A stretch of 9,560 nt of DNA, from positions 1-9,560 of the forward strand of contig CALANS010000185.1 of the NCBI GenBank assembly GCA_937926105.1, read 5' to 3'. This stretch comes from an uncultured Actinomycetes bacterium (GTDB taxonomy: Bacteria > Actinomycetota > Actinomycetes > Mycobacteriales > Nakamurellaceae). Positions 1 through 6,398 of the stretch are shown piece after piece. Within the stretch, counting starts at the first letter, position 1, and each line of letters begins with the position of its first letter. The position numbers and the translations under genes are program-made. The notes below the pieces were generated by a model. That model searched no databases, was not told where the DNA came from, and was given only the letters and a program-made list of their open reading frames with translations.

Positions 1-899
1 CCGACCCGGAGGGGCAGTACACCCTGCCCGGGCTTGCACGTGCGCTGGGTGTGCCGGAGGAAGACGCATCGGCCGATGTGCGCGCCCTCATCGATGCGGG
101 CTTGCTGACCTCGCAACCATCGGCATCCGAACCGACGTTCACGCCGACCGCGGATGCATGGATCCGGTTCGGGCGCGTCCTGGCAGGAACCGTCGCCGAG
201 TCCACCGGATCAGCGAACACGCTCACCACCGCGACAGGTGCGGCGATCTCGCTGCCGCCGGTGATTCAGAAAATCGCGGACCGGCTTGCGTATCGGTTCT
301 CCAGCAACTTCTCCCGGGAGACGGTGCAGAAGTACGTCGCCGACAGTTATGAGCTGCTCAGGGAGCGTGCGCACGTCACCCGGCATCTCCCGTCGCTGAC
401 GAGCCGGTTTGCGACGGACCGTCTGGGCGCGTTGGCAGCGGCACACGGGCTCGAGCTGAACGCGACGCCTGAGGTCCTGTTCGTGTGTGTTCAGAACGCC
501 GGGCGGTCACAGATCGCCGCCGGCATTCTGCGTCAACTTGCCGGCAACCGAGTTCATGTTCGGACGGCGGGTTCCCAGCCTGCAAGCGCGATCGACGAGA
601 CGGTGGTGGAGATCCTGGATGAGATCGGCGTGCCCGTCGGCGCCGACTTTCCGAAGCCGCTGACCGACGAGGTTGTGCAAGCCGCGGACATCATCATCAC
701 CATGGGGTGCGGCGATGCGTGCCCGGTGTACCCCGGTCGACGGTATCTCGACTGGCCGGTCGAGGATCCCATCGGTCAGCCGCTGGAGATCGCACGTCAG
801 ATCCGCGACGACATCCAGGGGCGGGTCGAAGGGCTTCTTCGTAGCGTGGGGCTTCACCCGTTCCCGTCGGGTCCGGATTCCGGCGCCACGGCGCGGTAA
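1..899 (+). CDS. Arsenate reductase (LMW phosphatase fold) with N-terminal winged-helix-like and three-helix domains, 5' partial
   Basis: Reduces arsenate to arsenite in the cytoplasm. The frame is open from base 3, and the GTG at 51 has no Shine-Dalgarno (SD), so the true start probably lies outside the window. Numbering from GTG 51: residues 1-45, plus about 16 codons before them, look like a winged helix-turn-helix (LARALGV, then LIDAGLL and a wing). Residues about 68-105 match the three-helix N-terminal domain of actinobacterial phosphatase-like proteins. Residues 141-268 are the LMW phosphatase/ArsC domain. It has the P-loop C146-VQNAG-R152 (CX5R), Cys220 and Cys224 in MGCGDACP, and Asp239 in VEDP as general acid. 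The MGCGDACP block resembles Corynebacterium glutamicum ArsC proteins; whether thioredoxin or mycothiol recycles it cannot be read here. The last 46 bp overlap the convergent regulator gene. A sensor phosphatase role for the fusion is possible but less likely. Confidence 0.85.
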   Translation, partial: DPEGQYTLPGLARALGVPEEDASADVRALIDAGLLTSQPSASEPTFTPTADAWIRFGRVLAGTVAESTGSANTLTTATGAAISLPPVIQKIADRLAYRFSSNFSRETVQKYVADSYELLRERAHVTRHLPSLTSRFATDRLGALAAAHGLELNATPEVLFVCVQNAGRSQIAAGILRQLAGNRVHVRTAGSQPASAIDETVVEILDEIGVPVGADFPKPLTDEVVQAADIIITMGCGDACPVYPGRRYLDWPVEDPIGQPLEIARQIRDDIQGRVEGLLRSVGLHPFPSGPDSGATAR

Positions 900-1660
900 C
901 CGATTCCTCGGAACGTCTGGATGAGCGCCGACGATCTGGGCCTTGCGGAATCGAGTTTGCGCCGGATGCGGAGCACGGTAACGCGGGTGCCGTCGACGGT
1001 CGCGTCGCTGAAGACGCCGTGCTGTTCGGCGAGCTCCTGGACGCTGACCACCCGGTGCGACTGGGTCATCAGATAGCGCAGGACCTGGAGCTCCCGCGGT
1101 GTGAGACGCACGGCCACCCCGTCGACGGTCGCGTTGAATGCTTGCGGATCGACCGTCAGCGGACCGATCGTGATGCTCGCGGCGGACTCGCCCACCCCCG
1201 CGGGTGCTTGGCCGAGCATGCGCAGCGCCTTGGACAGTTCGGTGGCCGTGAACGGCAGCGGTAGGAGCGAGCGGGCGCCGCATTCCAGGGCCCGGAAGGC
1301 GCGCTCGTGCGCGTCAGGCTCGGGCCCGAGACCGACGATGATCGGAATGTGCGCCCAGGCGGTGACGGCCCGGATGAACGCGGCCAGGTCAACGCCTGTG
1401 ATGTCGGTGGGGGCGATGATCGCCGTCGGCTGCTCCTCGTGGAGGCCCAGGAGGGCACTGAGCCCATCGGCGTACACGCACAGCTCGATCCCGTGGTGAA
1501 GCAGGTCGTCCTGGTCGCCGCGGCTGAGGAGCGCGGTCGATTCGACGGCGAGGATCCGTGTCGGCCATCGCAGATGAGGGGGCGCGCCGCGGCCGACGCC
1601 GACATCCGCGTACGCGTATTCGGCGCTGATCGATCGCCTCCTCGGGAGAGCGTCGCTCAC
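854..1660 (-). CDS. PhoB/OmpR-family winged-helix regulator with degenerate receiver domain
   Basis: A 268-aa DNA-binding protein and last gene of the pst operon. Its GTG start overlaps the pstB TGA as GTGA, suggesting translational coupling. Residues about 35-150 have a receiver-like fold, but key residues are lost. Pro84 ([10 protein letters not shown]) sits where the phospho-acceptor Asp belongs, the acidic pair is reduced to Glu40-Ser41, and the usual Lys-Pro is Leu-Pro (LLPLPF). Residues about 165-258 are a good OmpR/PhoB winged helix, with [12 protein letters not shown] and the terminal RGIGYR. It probably binds DNA without phosphorylation, perhaps at the pst promoter; this is inferred from position. 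No histidine kinase is encoded nearby. The first 30 residues are a non-conserved extension. A perfect AGGAGG inside it (1637-1642) precedes an ATC codon by 6 nt, so a shorter product cannot be excluded. The 3' end overlaps the convergent arsenate reductase by 46 bp. Confidence 0.85.
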   Translation of the reverse strand: MSDALPRRRSISAEYAYADVGVGRGAPPHLRWPTRILAVESTALLSRGDQDDLLHHGIELCVYADGLSALLGLHEEQPTAIIAPTDITGVDLAAFIRAVTAWAHIPIIVGLGPEPDAHERAFRALECGARSLLPLPFTATELSKALRMLGQAPAGVGESAASITIGPLTVDPQAFNATVDGVAVRLTPRELQVLRYLMTQSHRVVSVQELAEQHGVFSDATVDGTRVTVLRIRRKLDSARPRSSALIQTFRGIGYRAVAPESGPDGNG

Positions 1661-2430
1661 CCGAATCTGCCCGAGATGTAGTCGTCCGTGGCCTGCTGCG
1701 TCGGGTTGGAGAAGATCGTGTCCGTGTCACCGACCTCGACGAGGTGGCCGGGAAGCCCGACACCGCGCAGGTCGAAGAACGCGGTCTGGTCGCTGACCCG
1801 GGCAGCCTGCTGCATGTTGTGCGTGACGATGACGATCGTGTACCGCTCCTTGAGCTCGGCGATGAGGTCTTCGATCGCGAGGGTCGAGATCGGGTCCAGC
1901 GCGGAGCAGGGCTCATCCATCAGCAGCACCTGCGGTTCCATCGCGATCGAACGCGCGATGCAGAGCCGCTGCTGCTGCCCACCGGAAAGGCTCCCGCCGG
2001 GCTTCTTCAACCGGTCTTTGACCTCTTTCCAGAGGTTCGCGCCGCGCAGGGAGCGTTCGGCGATCTCGTCGAGGTCTTTCTTGCTACGCATGCCCTGAAG
2101 CCGTAGTCCGGCGACGACGTTGTCTCGGATCGACATCGTCAGGAACGGGTTCGGGCGCTGGAAGACCATTCCGATCGCCCGTCGCACGGACACGGCGCTG
2201 ACGTTCGAGGAGTAGATGTCCTCGTCGTCGAGCAGGACCTCGCCTTCCACCCACGCGCCCGGTGTCATCTCGTGCATCCGGTTGAGGGTGCGCAGCACGG
2301 TCGATTTCCCGCACCCGCTGGGGCCGATGAGCGCCGTGACACTGCGCGGCGGAACGCTCAGGGAGACGTTCTCGACGGCGTGGAACTTGCCGTAGTAGAC
2401 GTTGAGGTTGTTGATGTCGAGCTGTTTCAT
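1657..2430 (-). CDS. pstB: Phosphate ABC transporter ATP-binding protein PstB
   Basis: Cytoplasmic ATPase that powers the PstSCAB phosphate importer. The 257-aa length is normal for PstB. Walker A is GPSGCGKS (36-43), the Q-loop FQRPNPF lies near 90-96, the ABC signature LSGGQQQR is at 148-155, Walker B and D-loop [13 protein letters not shown] at 168-180, and the switch histidine His204 is in VTHNM. The ATG at 2430 is chosen because family homology begins at [14 protein letters not shown] and because it forms an ATGA overlap with the pstA stop. The frame is open much further upstream, but that stretch lies inside pstA and reads as low-complexity Arg/Pro. The downstream regulator starts within the pstB stop codon. 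All catalytic motifs are intact. Confidence 0.97.
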   Translation of the reverse strand: MKQLDINNLNVYYGKFHAVENVSLSVPPRSVTALIGPSGCGKSTVLRTLNRMHEMTPGAWVEGEVLLDDEDIYSSNVSAVSVRRAIGMVFQRPNPFLTMSIRDNVVAGLRLQGMRSKKDLDEIAERSLRGANLWKEVKDRLKKPGGSLSGGQQQRLCIARSIAMEPQVLLMDEPCSALDPISTLAIEDLIAELKERYTIVIVTHNMQQAARVSDQTAFFDLRGVGLPGHLVEVGDTDTIFSNPTQQATDDYISGRFG

Positions 2431-3332
2431 CGTTGCGCGTGCTTTCGGGTGAGGAACCGGGCCACCAGGGAAGCGGCAATGTTCAGTCCGGCGATGAGGA
2501 TGATGAGGGTGAGCGCCGCACCCCAGGCACGGAACTGGCCTGCGGGGAGGGGGTTGATTAGCTCGCTGTAGATCAGGAGCGGCAGGGAGGCCATGTTCCC
2601 GTCGAAGATGTTGTAGTTCAGGGCGCGGCTGTAGCCGACGAGGACGAGGACCGGCGCGGTCTCGCCCATGACTCGGGCGACGGCGAGGAGCACCCCGCTG
2701 GTGATGCCGGAGGCGGCGGCCGGGACGACGACCCGGAGGATCGTGGTCCATTTCGCGACGCCGAGAGCATACGAGGCTTCGCGTGTCTCGAGCGGCACCA
2801 GTCGCAGCATCTCCTCTGTGGAGCGGATCACGACGGGCAGCATCAGCAGGCCGAGCGCGATCGCCACGGCCAGGGCGCTCTGCGGGAGCCCGAGCGTGGT
2901 GATCCACAGGGCGAAGACGAACAGGGCGGCGACGATCGACGGGATGCCTGCCAGCACGTCGACCATGAAGGTCGTCACCCGGGCGAATCGGCCCCGCCCG
3001 TATTCGACGAGGTAGATCGCGACGAGGATGCCGATCGGGACCGCGATGACCGCAGCGATGAGCGCCTGCACGAGCGTTCCATAGATCGCGTGGTAGACGC
3101 CACCGGTGAACTGCTCTGGGAGGACTCCCTTGAGGGAGTGCGTCCACCACGTCGACGAGGTCACCGCTGCAGCACCCTTGGTGATCGCTACGACGAGCAC
3201 CCACGCAAGGGGGACGAGCGCCGCCGCGAACGCGACGAACATGAGGATCCGCGCGATCGCGTCGCGAAGGAGGCGGGTCCGGGAGATCCGGGGGAACACG
3301 CTGACGCGAGGGTAGGTCTGCTGCTTGGTCAT
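2427..3332 (-). CDS. pstA: Phosphate ABC transporter permease PstA
   Basis: Inner-membrane permease that pairs with PstC to form the phosphate channel. The 301-aa protein has a short cytoplasmic N-terminus, a first membrane segment at about 27-50, and several more hydrophobic segments to the C-terminus, as expected for PstA. The EAA loop that docks on PstB is visible as [11 protein letters not shown] followed by [10 protein letters not shown]. The [10 protein letters not shown] segment is typical of the family. The ATG at 3332 shares one base with the pstC stop (TAATG), and the gene ends in an ATGA overlap with pstB. Only a weak AAGG lies upstream of the start, so translation is probably coupled to pstC. 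Confidence 0.96.
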   Translation of the reverse strand: MTKQQTYPRVSVFPRISRTRLLRDAIARILMFVAFAAALVPLAWVLVVAITKGAAAVTSSTWWTHSLKGVLPEQFTGGVYHAIYGTLVQALIAAVIAVPIGILVAIYLVEYGRGRFARVTTFMVDVLAGIPSIVAALFVFALWITTLGLPQSALAVAIALGLLMLPVVIRSTEEMLRLVPLETREASYALGVAKWTTILRVVVPAAASGITSGVLLAVARVMGETAPVLVLVGYSRALNYNIFDGNMASLPLLIYSELINPLPAGQFRAWGAALTLIILIAGLNIAASLVARFLTRKHAQR

Positions 3333-4375
3333 TAGCCGGCCTTACGGTTGGCGATCAGGCGGGCAGCGGCGTTGACGGCGAACGTCAGCACGAACAGCAC
3401 GAAGCCTGCGGCGATGTAGGCGCCGGTCGGGAGCGGAGAGCTGAACTCTGCAGCTGCGGACGCGATCTTGCTGGCGAAGGTGTAGCCGCCGTCAAAGAGG
3501 CTCCACTGCGAGGGCAGCGGTGAGGTGCGCAGGATGATCAGCACGGCGATCGTCTCACCCAGTGCACGGCCCAGCCCGAGCATTGCTCCGGCGATCGTGC
3601 CGCTACGGCCAAAAGGGAGCACCGTGGTGCGGATAACTTCCCATTTGGTCGCACCTAGAGCGTAGGCGGCTTCCATCTGTGAGGCGGGCGTCTGCCGGTA
3701 CACCTCACGGCATATCGCGGTGACGATTGGGAGGATCATGGTGGCGATCACGATCGCGGCCGTGAAGATCGTGCCACCGCCGTTGATGGCCACGTTGCCT
3801 TTCGCGAAGAGCGGGAACCAACCGAGCGCGTTGTTCAGGTAGGTGGCTATCGGCTCAATCGCGGGGGCGAGGACGAAGATCCCCCAGAGCCCGAACAGGA
3901 TCGAGGGGACAGCCGCGAGCAGGTCGACGATCATCCCGAACAGTCGCGCCACGCGCTTAGGGGCGTACTGGGTGAGGAACAACGCGATGCCGATCGCGAT
4001 CGGGACGGCGATCACCAGCGCCGCAACGGAACTCAGCACGGTGACAGTGAACAGGTCACGGATGCCGAATCGCAGATTGTTCGGATCGCTGGTGGAGAAC
4101 CCGAAGCTCGTGAAGAAGTTGGCCTTGTTCGCAAGAAGCGACGGGACCGCCTTGATCAGGAGGAACAGCGCGATGAGAACGATCGCGCCGACAACGATTC
4201 CGCTGGCGGCGACAGCCAGTGCCTTGAAGGTCCCATCCGCGACCCGTGCCGGTTGTTCATCGGATAGGCGCTTCGGCTTCGGGGTGCCGGGTTCGCGGTG
4301 CGGCACCGCGTGGGGACCCGCCGTGTTCACGGTCGGGTCCCCGGCGGCCGCGACGTCTTGTCGCAGTTCGCTCAT
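3332..4375 (-). CDS. pstC: Phosphate ABC transporter permease PstC
   Basis: Second permease of the phosphate channel, 347 aa. Residues 1-48 are a Pro-rich hydrophilic cytoplasmic extension common in actinobacterial PstC. The first membrane segment is at about 52-75 ([20 protein letters not shown]). It is followed by the periplasmic loop [11 protein letters not shown] and further membrane segments. The EAA loop reads [15 protein letters not shown], followed by [13 protein letters not shown], then the ALGETIAVL segment. The ATG at 4375 lies 4 bp after the pstS stop, with no clear SD of its own, so it is likely translated by coupling to pstS. It shares one base with pstA. Confidence 0.96.
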   Translation of the reverse strand: MSELRQDVAAAGDPTVNTAGPHAVPHREPGTPKPKRLSDEQPARVADGTFKALAVAASGIVVGAIVLIALFLLIKAVPSLLANKANFFTSFGFSTSDPNNLRFGIRDLFTVTVLSSVAALVIAVPIAIGIALFLTQYAPKRVARLFGMIVDLLAAVPSILFGLWGIFVLAPAIEPIATYLNNALGWFPLFAKGNVAINGGGTIFTAAIVIATMILPIVTAICREVYRQTPASQMEAAYALGATKWEVIRTTVLPFGRSGTIAGAMLGLGRALGETIAVLIILRTSPLPSQWSLFDGGYTFASKIASAAAEFSSPLPTGAYIAAGFVLFVLTFAVNAAARLIANRKAG

Positions 4376-4379
4376 GAGG

Positions 4380-5516
4380 TCACTGAATCGCGTTGACGGC
4401 GGTGCTCAGCTTGGGCAGGAACTCCTGCGGGATCGGGATGTAGCCGTTGTCCGACAGTCCCTGCTGGCCGCCCGTGATAGTCGACTGCAGGAAGGCTCGG
4501 ACGGCCTTGCCCGTGGCGGCGTCCTTGTACTTGGAGCACACGATCTCGTACGTTGCGAGAACGATCGGGTAGGCGCCGGTCTCAGTCGGCTTGTAGAACG
4601 ACGAAGTGTCCAGCACAAGGTCGTTGCCGGTGCCCTTGATCTTCGCCCCAGCGATCGTCTTCCCGACGGTTTCCGTGCTGATCTTCACGGGATCCGGACC
4701 CGCCGACGTGATGATCTCCGCCTGCTGCAGCTTCTGGGACGTCGCGAACGACCACTCGTTGTAGGTGATCGACCCCTCCGTGGACTTGATCGCGGCAGAC
4801 GTTCCCTCGTTGCCCTTCGCGCCTTCGCCGACCCCGCCAGCGAACGCCTTGCCGGCGCCCTTCGTCCAGGAGCCATCGGAGGCCGAGACGAGGTACTTCT
4901 GGAAGTTGTCGGTCGTGCCGGACTCGTCACTGCGGAAGATCACCGTGATCGGCTCCGAAGGCAGCTTCGCGGACTTGTTCAGAGCGGCGATAGCCGGGTC
5001 GTCCCAGGACGTGATCGCACCGCTGAAGATCTTGCCCAGCGTGAGGCCGTCCAGGGCGAGGGAATCGACCGACTTCACGTTGTACGTGACCGCGAGCGGG
5101 CCGAACACCACGGGCAAGTTCCATGCATCGCTGCCACACGCCTTCAGCGCAGCAGCGGGCTCGCCCTTGTCCGCGTTGAGCGGGGAGTCGGACCCACCGA
5201 AGTCCGTCTGGCCGCCGAGGAACTCCGAGACTCCAGCGCCGGAACCGTTCGAGGTGTAGTCGAGGGTGGCGTTCGAACACGCGGCCTCGTACGCAGCGAT
5301 GAACCGCGTCATGGCGTTCGCCTGGGCGGTCGACCCGCTCGCCTTCAAGGCGGTCTTCCCACCGCAGTCCACCTTCGCGGCAGCGCTGGCAGTGGACGAA
5401 GCCGACTGAGTACCGCCGGCGTTGTTGTCGCTCCCACAGGCAGTGAGGGCAACCAAGCTCAGCAACCCGGCGACGACCATGGTCGGGATGGTCACAGCAC
5501 GCGATCGTATCGACAC
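4380..5516 (-). CDS. pstS: Phosphate-binding lipoprotein PstS
   Basis: Extracytoplasmic, lipid-anchored receptor that captures phosphate and delivers it to PstCA; first gene of the operon, 378 aa from the chosen start. A signal peptide ends in the lipobox LTAC-GSD, followed by a Ser/Ala/Gly-rich linker. Phosphate-contact motifs are ASGSTAQ, SNGSGAG, FGGSDSP and [11 protein letters not shown], in the usual order. The GTG at 5516 is preferred because GGAAGGA (5524-5530) lies 7 nt upstream and the next residues, SIRSRAV, give a proper positively charged signal-peptide N-region. An in-frame GTG at 5540 has no SD and sits in a hairpin loop. High-affinity PstS proteins generally discriminate strongly against arsenate, which fits the neighbouring arsenate reductase. 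Whether this PstS does so cannot be told from sequence. Confidence 0.95.
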   Translation of the reverse strand: MSIRSRAVTIPTMVVAGLLSLVALTACGSDNNAGGTQSASSTASAAAKVDCGGKTALKASGSTAQANAMTRFIAAYEAACSNATLDYTSNGSGAGVSEFLGGQTDFGGSDSPLNADKGEPAAALKACGSDAWNLPVVFGPLAVTYNVKSVDSLALDGLTLGKIFSGAITSWDDPAIAALNKSAKLPSEPITVIFRSDESGTTDNFQKYLVSASDGSWTKGAGKAFAGGVGEGAKGNEGTSAAIKSTEGSITYNEWSFATSQKLQQAEIITSAGPDPVKISTETVGKTIAGAKIKGTGNDLVLDTSSFYKPTETGAYPIVLATYEIVCSKYKDAATGKAVRAFLQSTITGGQQGLSDNGYIPIPQEFLPKLSTAVNAIQ

Positions 5517-5523
5517 TTCAAAG

Positions 5524-5547
5524 TCCTTCCACGCGGGCACGGCCCGC
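5524..5547 (-). promoter_or_regulatory. pstS ribosome binding site with adjacent GC hairpin
   Basis: GGAAGGA at 5524-5530 is 7 nt before the GTG at 5516 and decides the pstS start. Two bases further upstream is a perfect hairpin, GCGGGC (5542-5547 strand complement) pairing with GCCCGC (5533-5538) around a 3-nt loop. It lies in the probable 5' leader and could affect ribosome access; that role is inference. Confidence 0.6.
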
Positions 5548-5577
5548 TAACAGGATGTGACCGGGGCTCCGGACATA

Positions 5578-5599
5578 TCCATAGAAGTATCTCTATATG
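5578..5599. promoter_or_regulatory. Dyad element, copy A, over the likely pstS promoter
   Basis: A 22-bp element with 8-bp arms TCCATAGA and TCTATATG separated by 6 bp. Its core, ATAGAAGTATCTCTAT (5581-5596), is a 16-bp dyad of form ATAGAnnTAnnTCTAT. On the minus strand it covers candidate -10 sequences (TATAGA 5592-5597 or GATACT 5586-5591), so a bound protein could block RNA polymerase. It is AT-rich in a GC-rich region and repeated at 5633-5654. Size and symmetry fit a dimeric winged-helix repressor such as ArsR/SmtB; the binder is not known. Confidence 0.6.
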
Positions 5600-5613
5600 A
5601 ATTAGAGGTGAAC
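5592..5613 (-). promoter_or_regulatory. Candidate PHO box: two 11-nt direct repeat units
   Basis: On the minus strand, GTTCACCTCTA (5603-5613) is followed directly by ATTCATATAGA (5592-5602). The first unit begins with GTTCACC, the core described for Streptomyces PhoP-binding direct repeat units, which have the same 11-nt period. The second unit keeps TTCA. Placement just upstream of pstS fits phosphate-starvation control, and the second unit overlaps dyad copy A. Two units are the minimum for such a site, so this could be chance. Confidence 0.4.
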
Positions 5614-5622
5614 TTCAGGCAA
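5592..5622 (-). promoter_or_regulatory. Possible pstS promoter
   Basis: On the minus strand TTGCCT (5617-5622) could act as a -35. Candidate -10 hexamers are CATATA (5594-5599, 17-nt spacer) or TATAGA (5592-5597, 19-nt spacer). Neither pair is a close consensus, but this is the only AT-rich stretch ahead of the operon. Confidence 0.3.
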
Positions 5623-5632
5623 CGCCCAAGCT

Positions 5633-5654
5633 TCCATAGAGCTACATCTATATG
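5633..5654. promoter_or_regulatory. Dyad element, copy B
   Basis: Second copy of the 22-bp dyad, identical to copy A at 18 of 22 positions. Both 8-bp arms are identical, and the centre is GCTACA instead of AGTATC. The core is ATAGAGCTACATCTAT at 5636-5651. The two cores start exactly 55 bp apart. It contains the stop codon (TAG, 5648-5650) of the SRAP reading frame, so it may also mark the junction between the pst module and older DNA. Confidence 0.55.
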
Positions 5655-6316
5655 TTGGTGGCGAGATAGTTCGTACGACGGTAGGCCCCCGTCACGCCAC
5701 CCTCAGGCGTCACACGGATCAGATCGCTAAGCGGCGCAGCCGCAGCAATCGCCGCATCGACCAGTGTTGCTCCAGGGTTCGGCGCCATGAGCCACTCCTC
5801 AGCGAAACCAGGATTGATCAGCAACGGCATCCGATCGTGGACGTGCTCCAAGCAGGGAGCAGCCGGCTGCATCACGATGCTGTAGCACGTGAACTCCGCG
5901 CCGTCCGCCGTGCGGCCAGGGCGCGTGACGGCAGCAATCCCGAGAAGACCGCTCTCCGGGGCTGTGAAGTGGTGCCACACGCGGGACGGCTTGGCCATCT
6001 CGCGCCAAAACGAGACCGGCACGATCGCGCGCCCCGGGAGGGAACCCTTACTTGCAGTCAGCCGCTCCGACCGAGTGTTGATCGACGCGAAGCTCGCCGG
6101 TGCCCCGTTGACCAGATACCCCCATCACGCGAGATCCAAATCCGAAACGCCCGTGAGGATAGGGTTCAAGTTGCGCAGATTCTTGCCCGTAGGGCGGAGA
6201 ACCTCCCCGTTGTTGCCCGTCGCTCACGCGCGAAGGCTCTCGAGCACCGAGGCGTCGATGAACGCCTGATACTCGTGATCGTCAAACCGCGGGTCGAGCC
6301 CGTAACTAGCGCAAAT
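5648..6316 (-). pseudogene. SRAP-domain (HMCES/YedK-like) gene with two in-frame TGA codons and an ATT start
   Basis: SRAP proteins crosslink to abasic sites in single-stranded DNA through Cys2. A single 222-codon frame runs from ATT at 6316 to TAG at 5648. It opens ICASYGLDPRF, as in actinobacterial SRAP proteins except that Ile replaces the initiator Met. SRAP hallmarks follow: WGYLVNG (65-71), NTRSE (80-84), an FWREM block with Glu106, and HDRMP with His160. So Cys2, Asn80, Arg82, Glu106 and His160, the expected catalytic set, all survive. TGA interrupts at codon 31 (6224-6226, after SLRA) and codon 64 (6125-6127, before WGYLV). At both places Trp fits, so each looks like TGG changed to TGA. 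A GTG at 6022 could only give the C-terminal 124 residues without Cys2. AGGAG lies 6 nt before the ATT. I call it a recently inactivated gene. Confidence 0.75.
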
Positions 6317-6396
6317 CAGAGGCTCCTCTCGTCGAACCGGAATAGTTCGTCCCGATTAATGCCCGGTTCCTTGTTCATCGCGAAGCGCCCGCACAT
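6316..6396 (-). pseudogene. 26-codon ORF with SRAP-like N-terminus (MCGRFAMNKE)
   Basis: ATG at 6396 lies 2 bp after the recombinase stop. It starts MCGRFAMNKE, the hallmark N-terminus of a canonical SRAP protein with catalytic Cys2. After about 10 codons the similarity ends (PGINRDELFRFDERSL), and a TGA at 6316-6318 shares its last base with the ATT of the next SRAP frame, giving TGATT where TGATG coupling would be normal. It is probably the stump of a second SRAP gene joined to unrelated sequence by deletion. It is far too short to work as a SRAP enzyme; a leader peptide is the alternative. Confidence 0.45.
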
Positions 6397-6398
6397 GG

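Noticed and set aside
507..1283. 258-codon minus-strand frame across the arsC/regulator junction
   Set aside because: Its translation is Arg/Gly-rich with no domain, and it overlaps two well-supported genes in other frames.
2431..3204. N-terminal extension of the pstB frame to give a 515-codon protein
   Set aside because: The extension lies inside pstA and is low-complexity Arg/Pro/His sequence. PstB homology starts exactly at the ATG at 2430.
5517..5540. GTG at 5540 as the pstS start
   Set aside because: It has no SD and sits in a hairpin loop. The GTG at 5516 has GGAAGGA 7 nt upstream and gives a proper lipoprotein signal peptide.
5561..5572. CCGG-GGCT-CCGG hairpin in the pstS leader
   Set aside because: A 4-bp self-complementary stem is expected by chance at this GC content.
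3843..5600. 585-codon open frame on the + strand opposite pstC and pstS
   Set aside because: It is antisense to two confident genes and its product is Arg/Gly-rich with no recognisable domain. Long antisense frames are common in GC-rich DNA.
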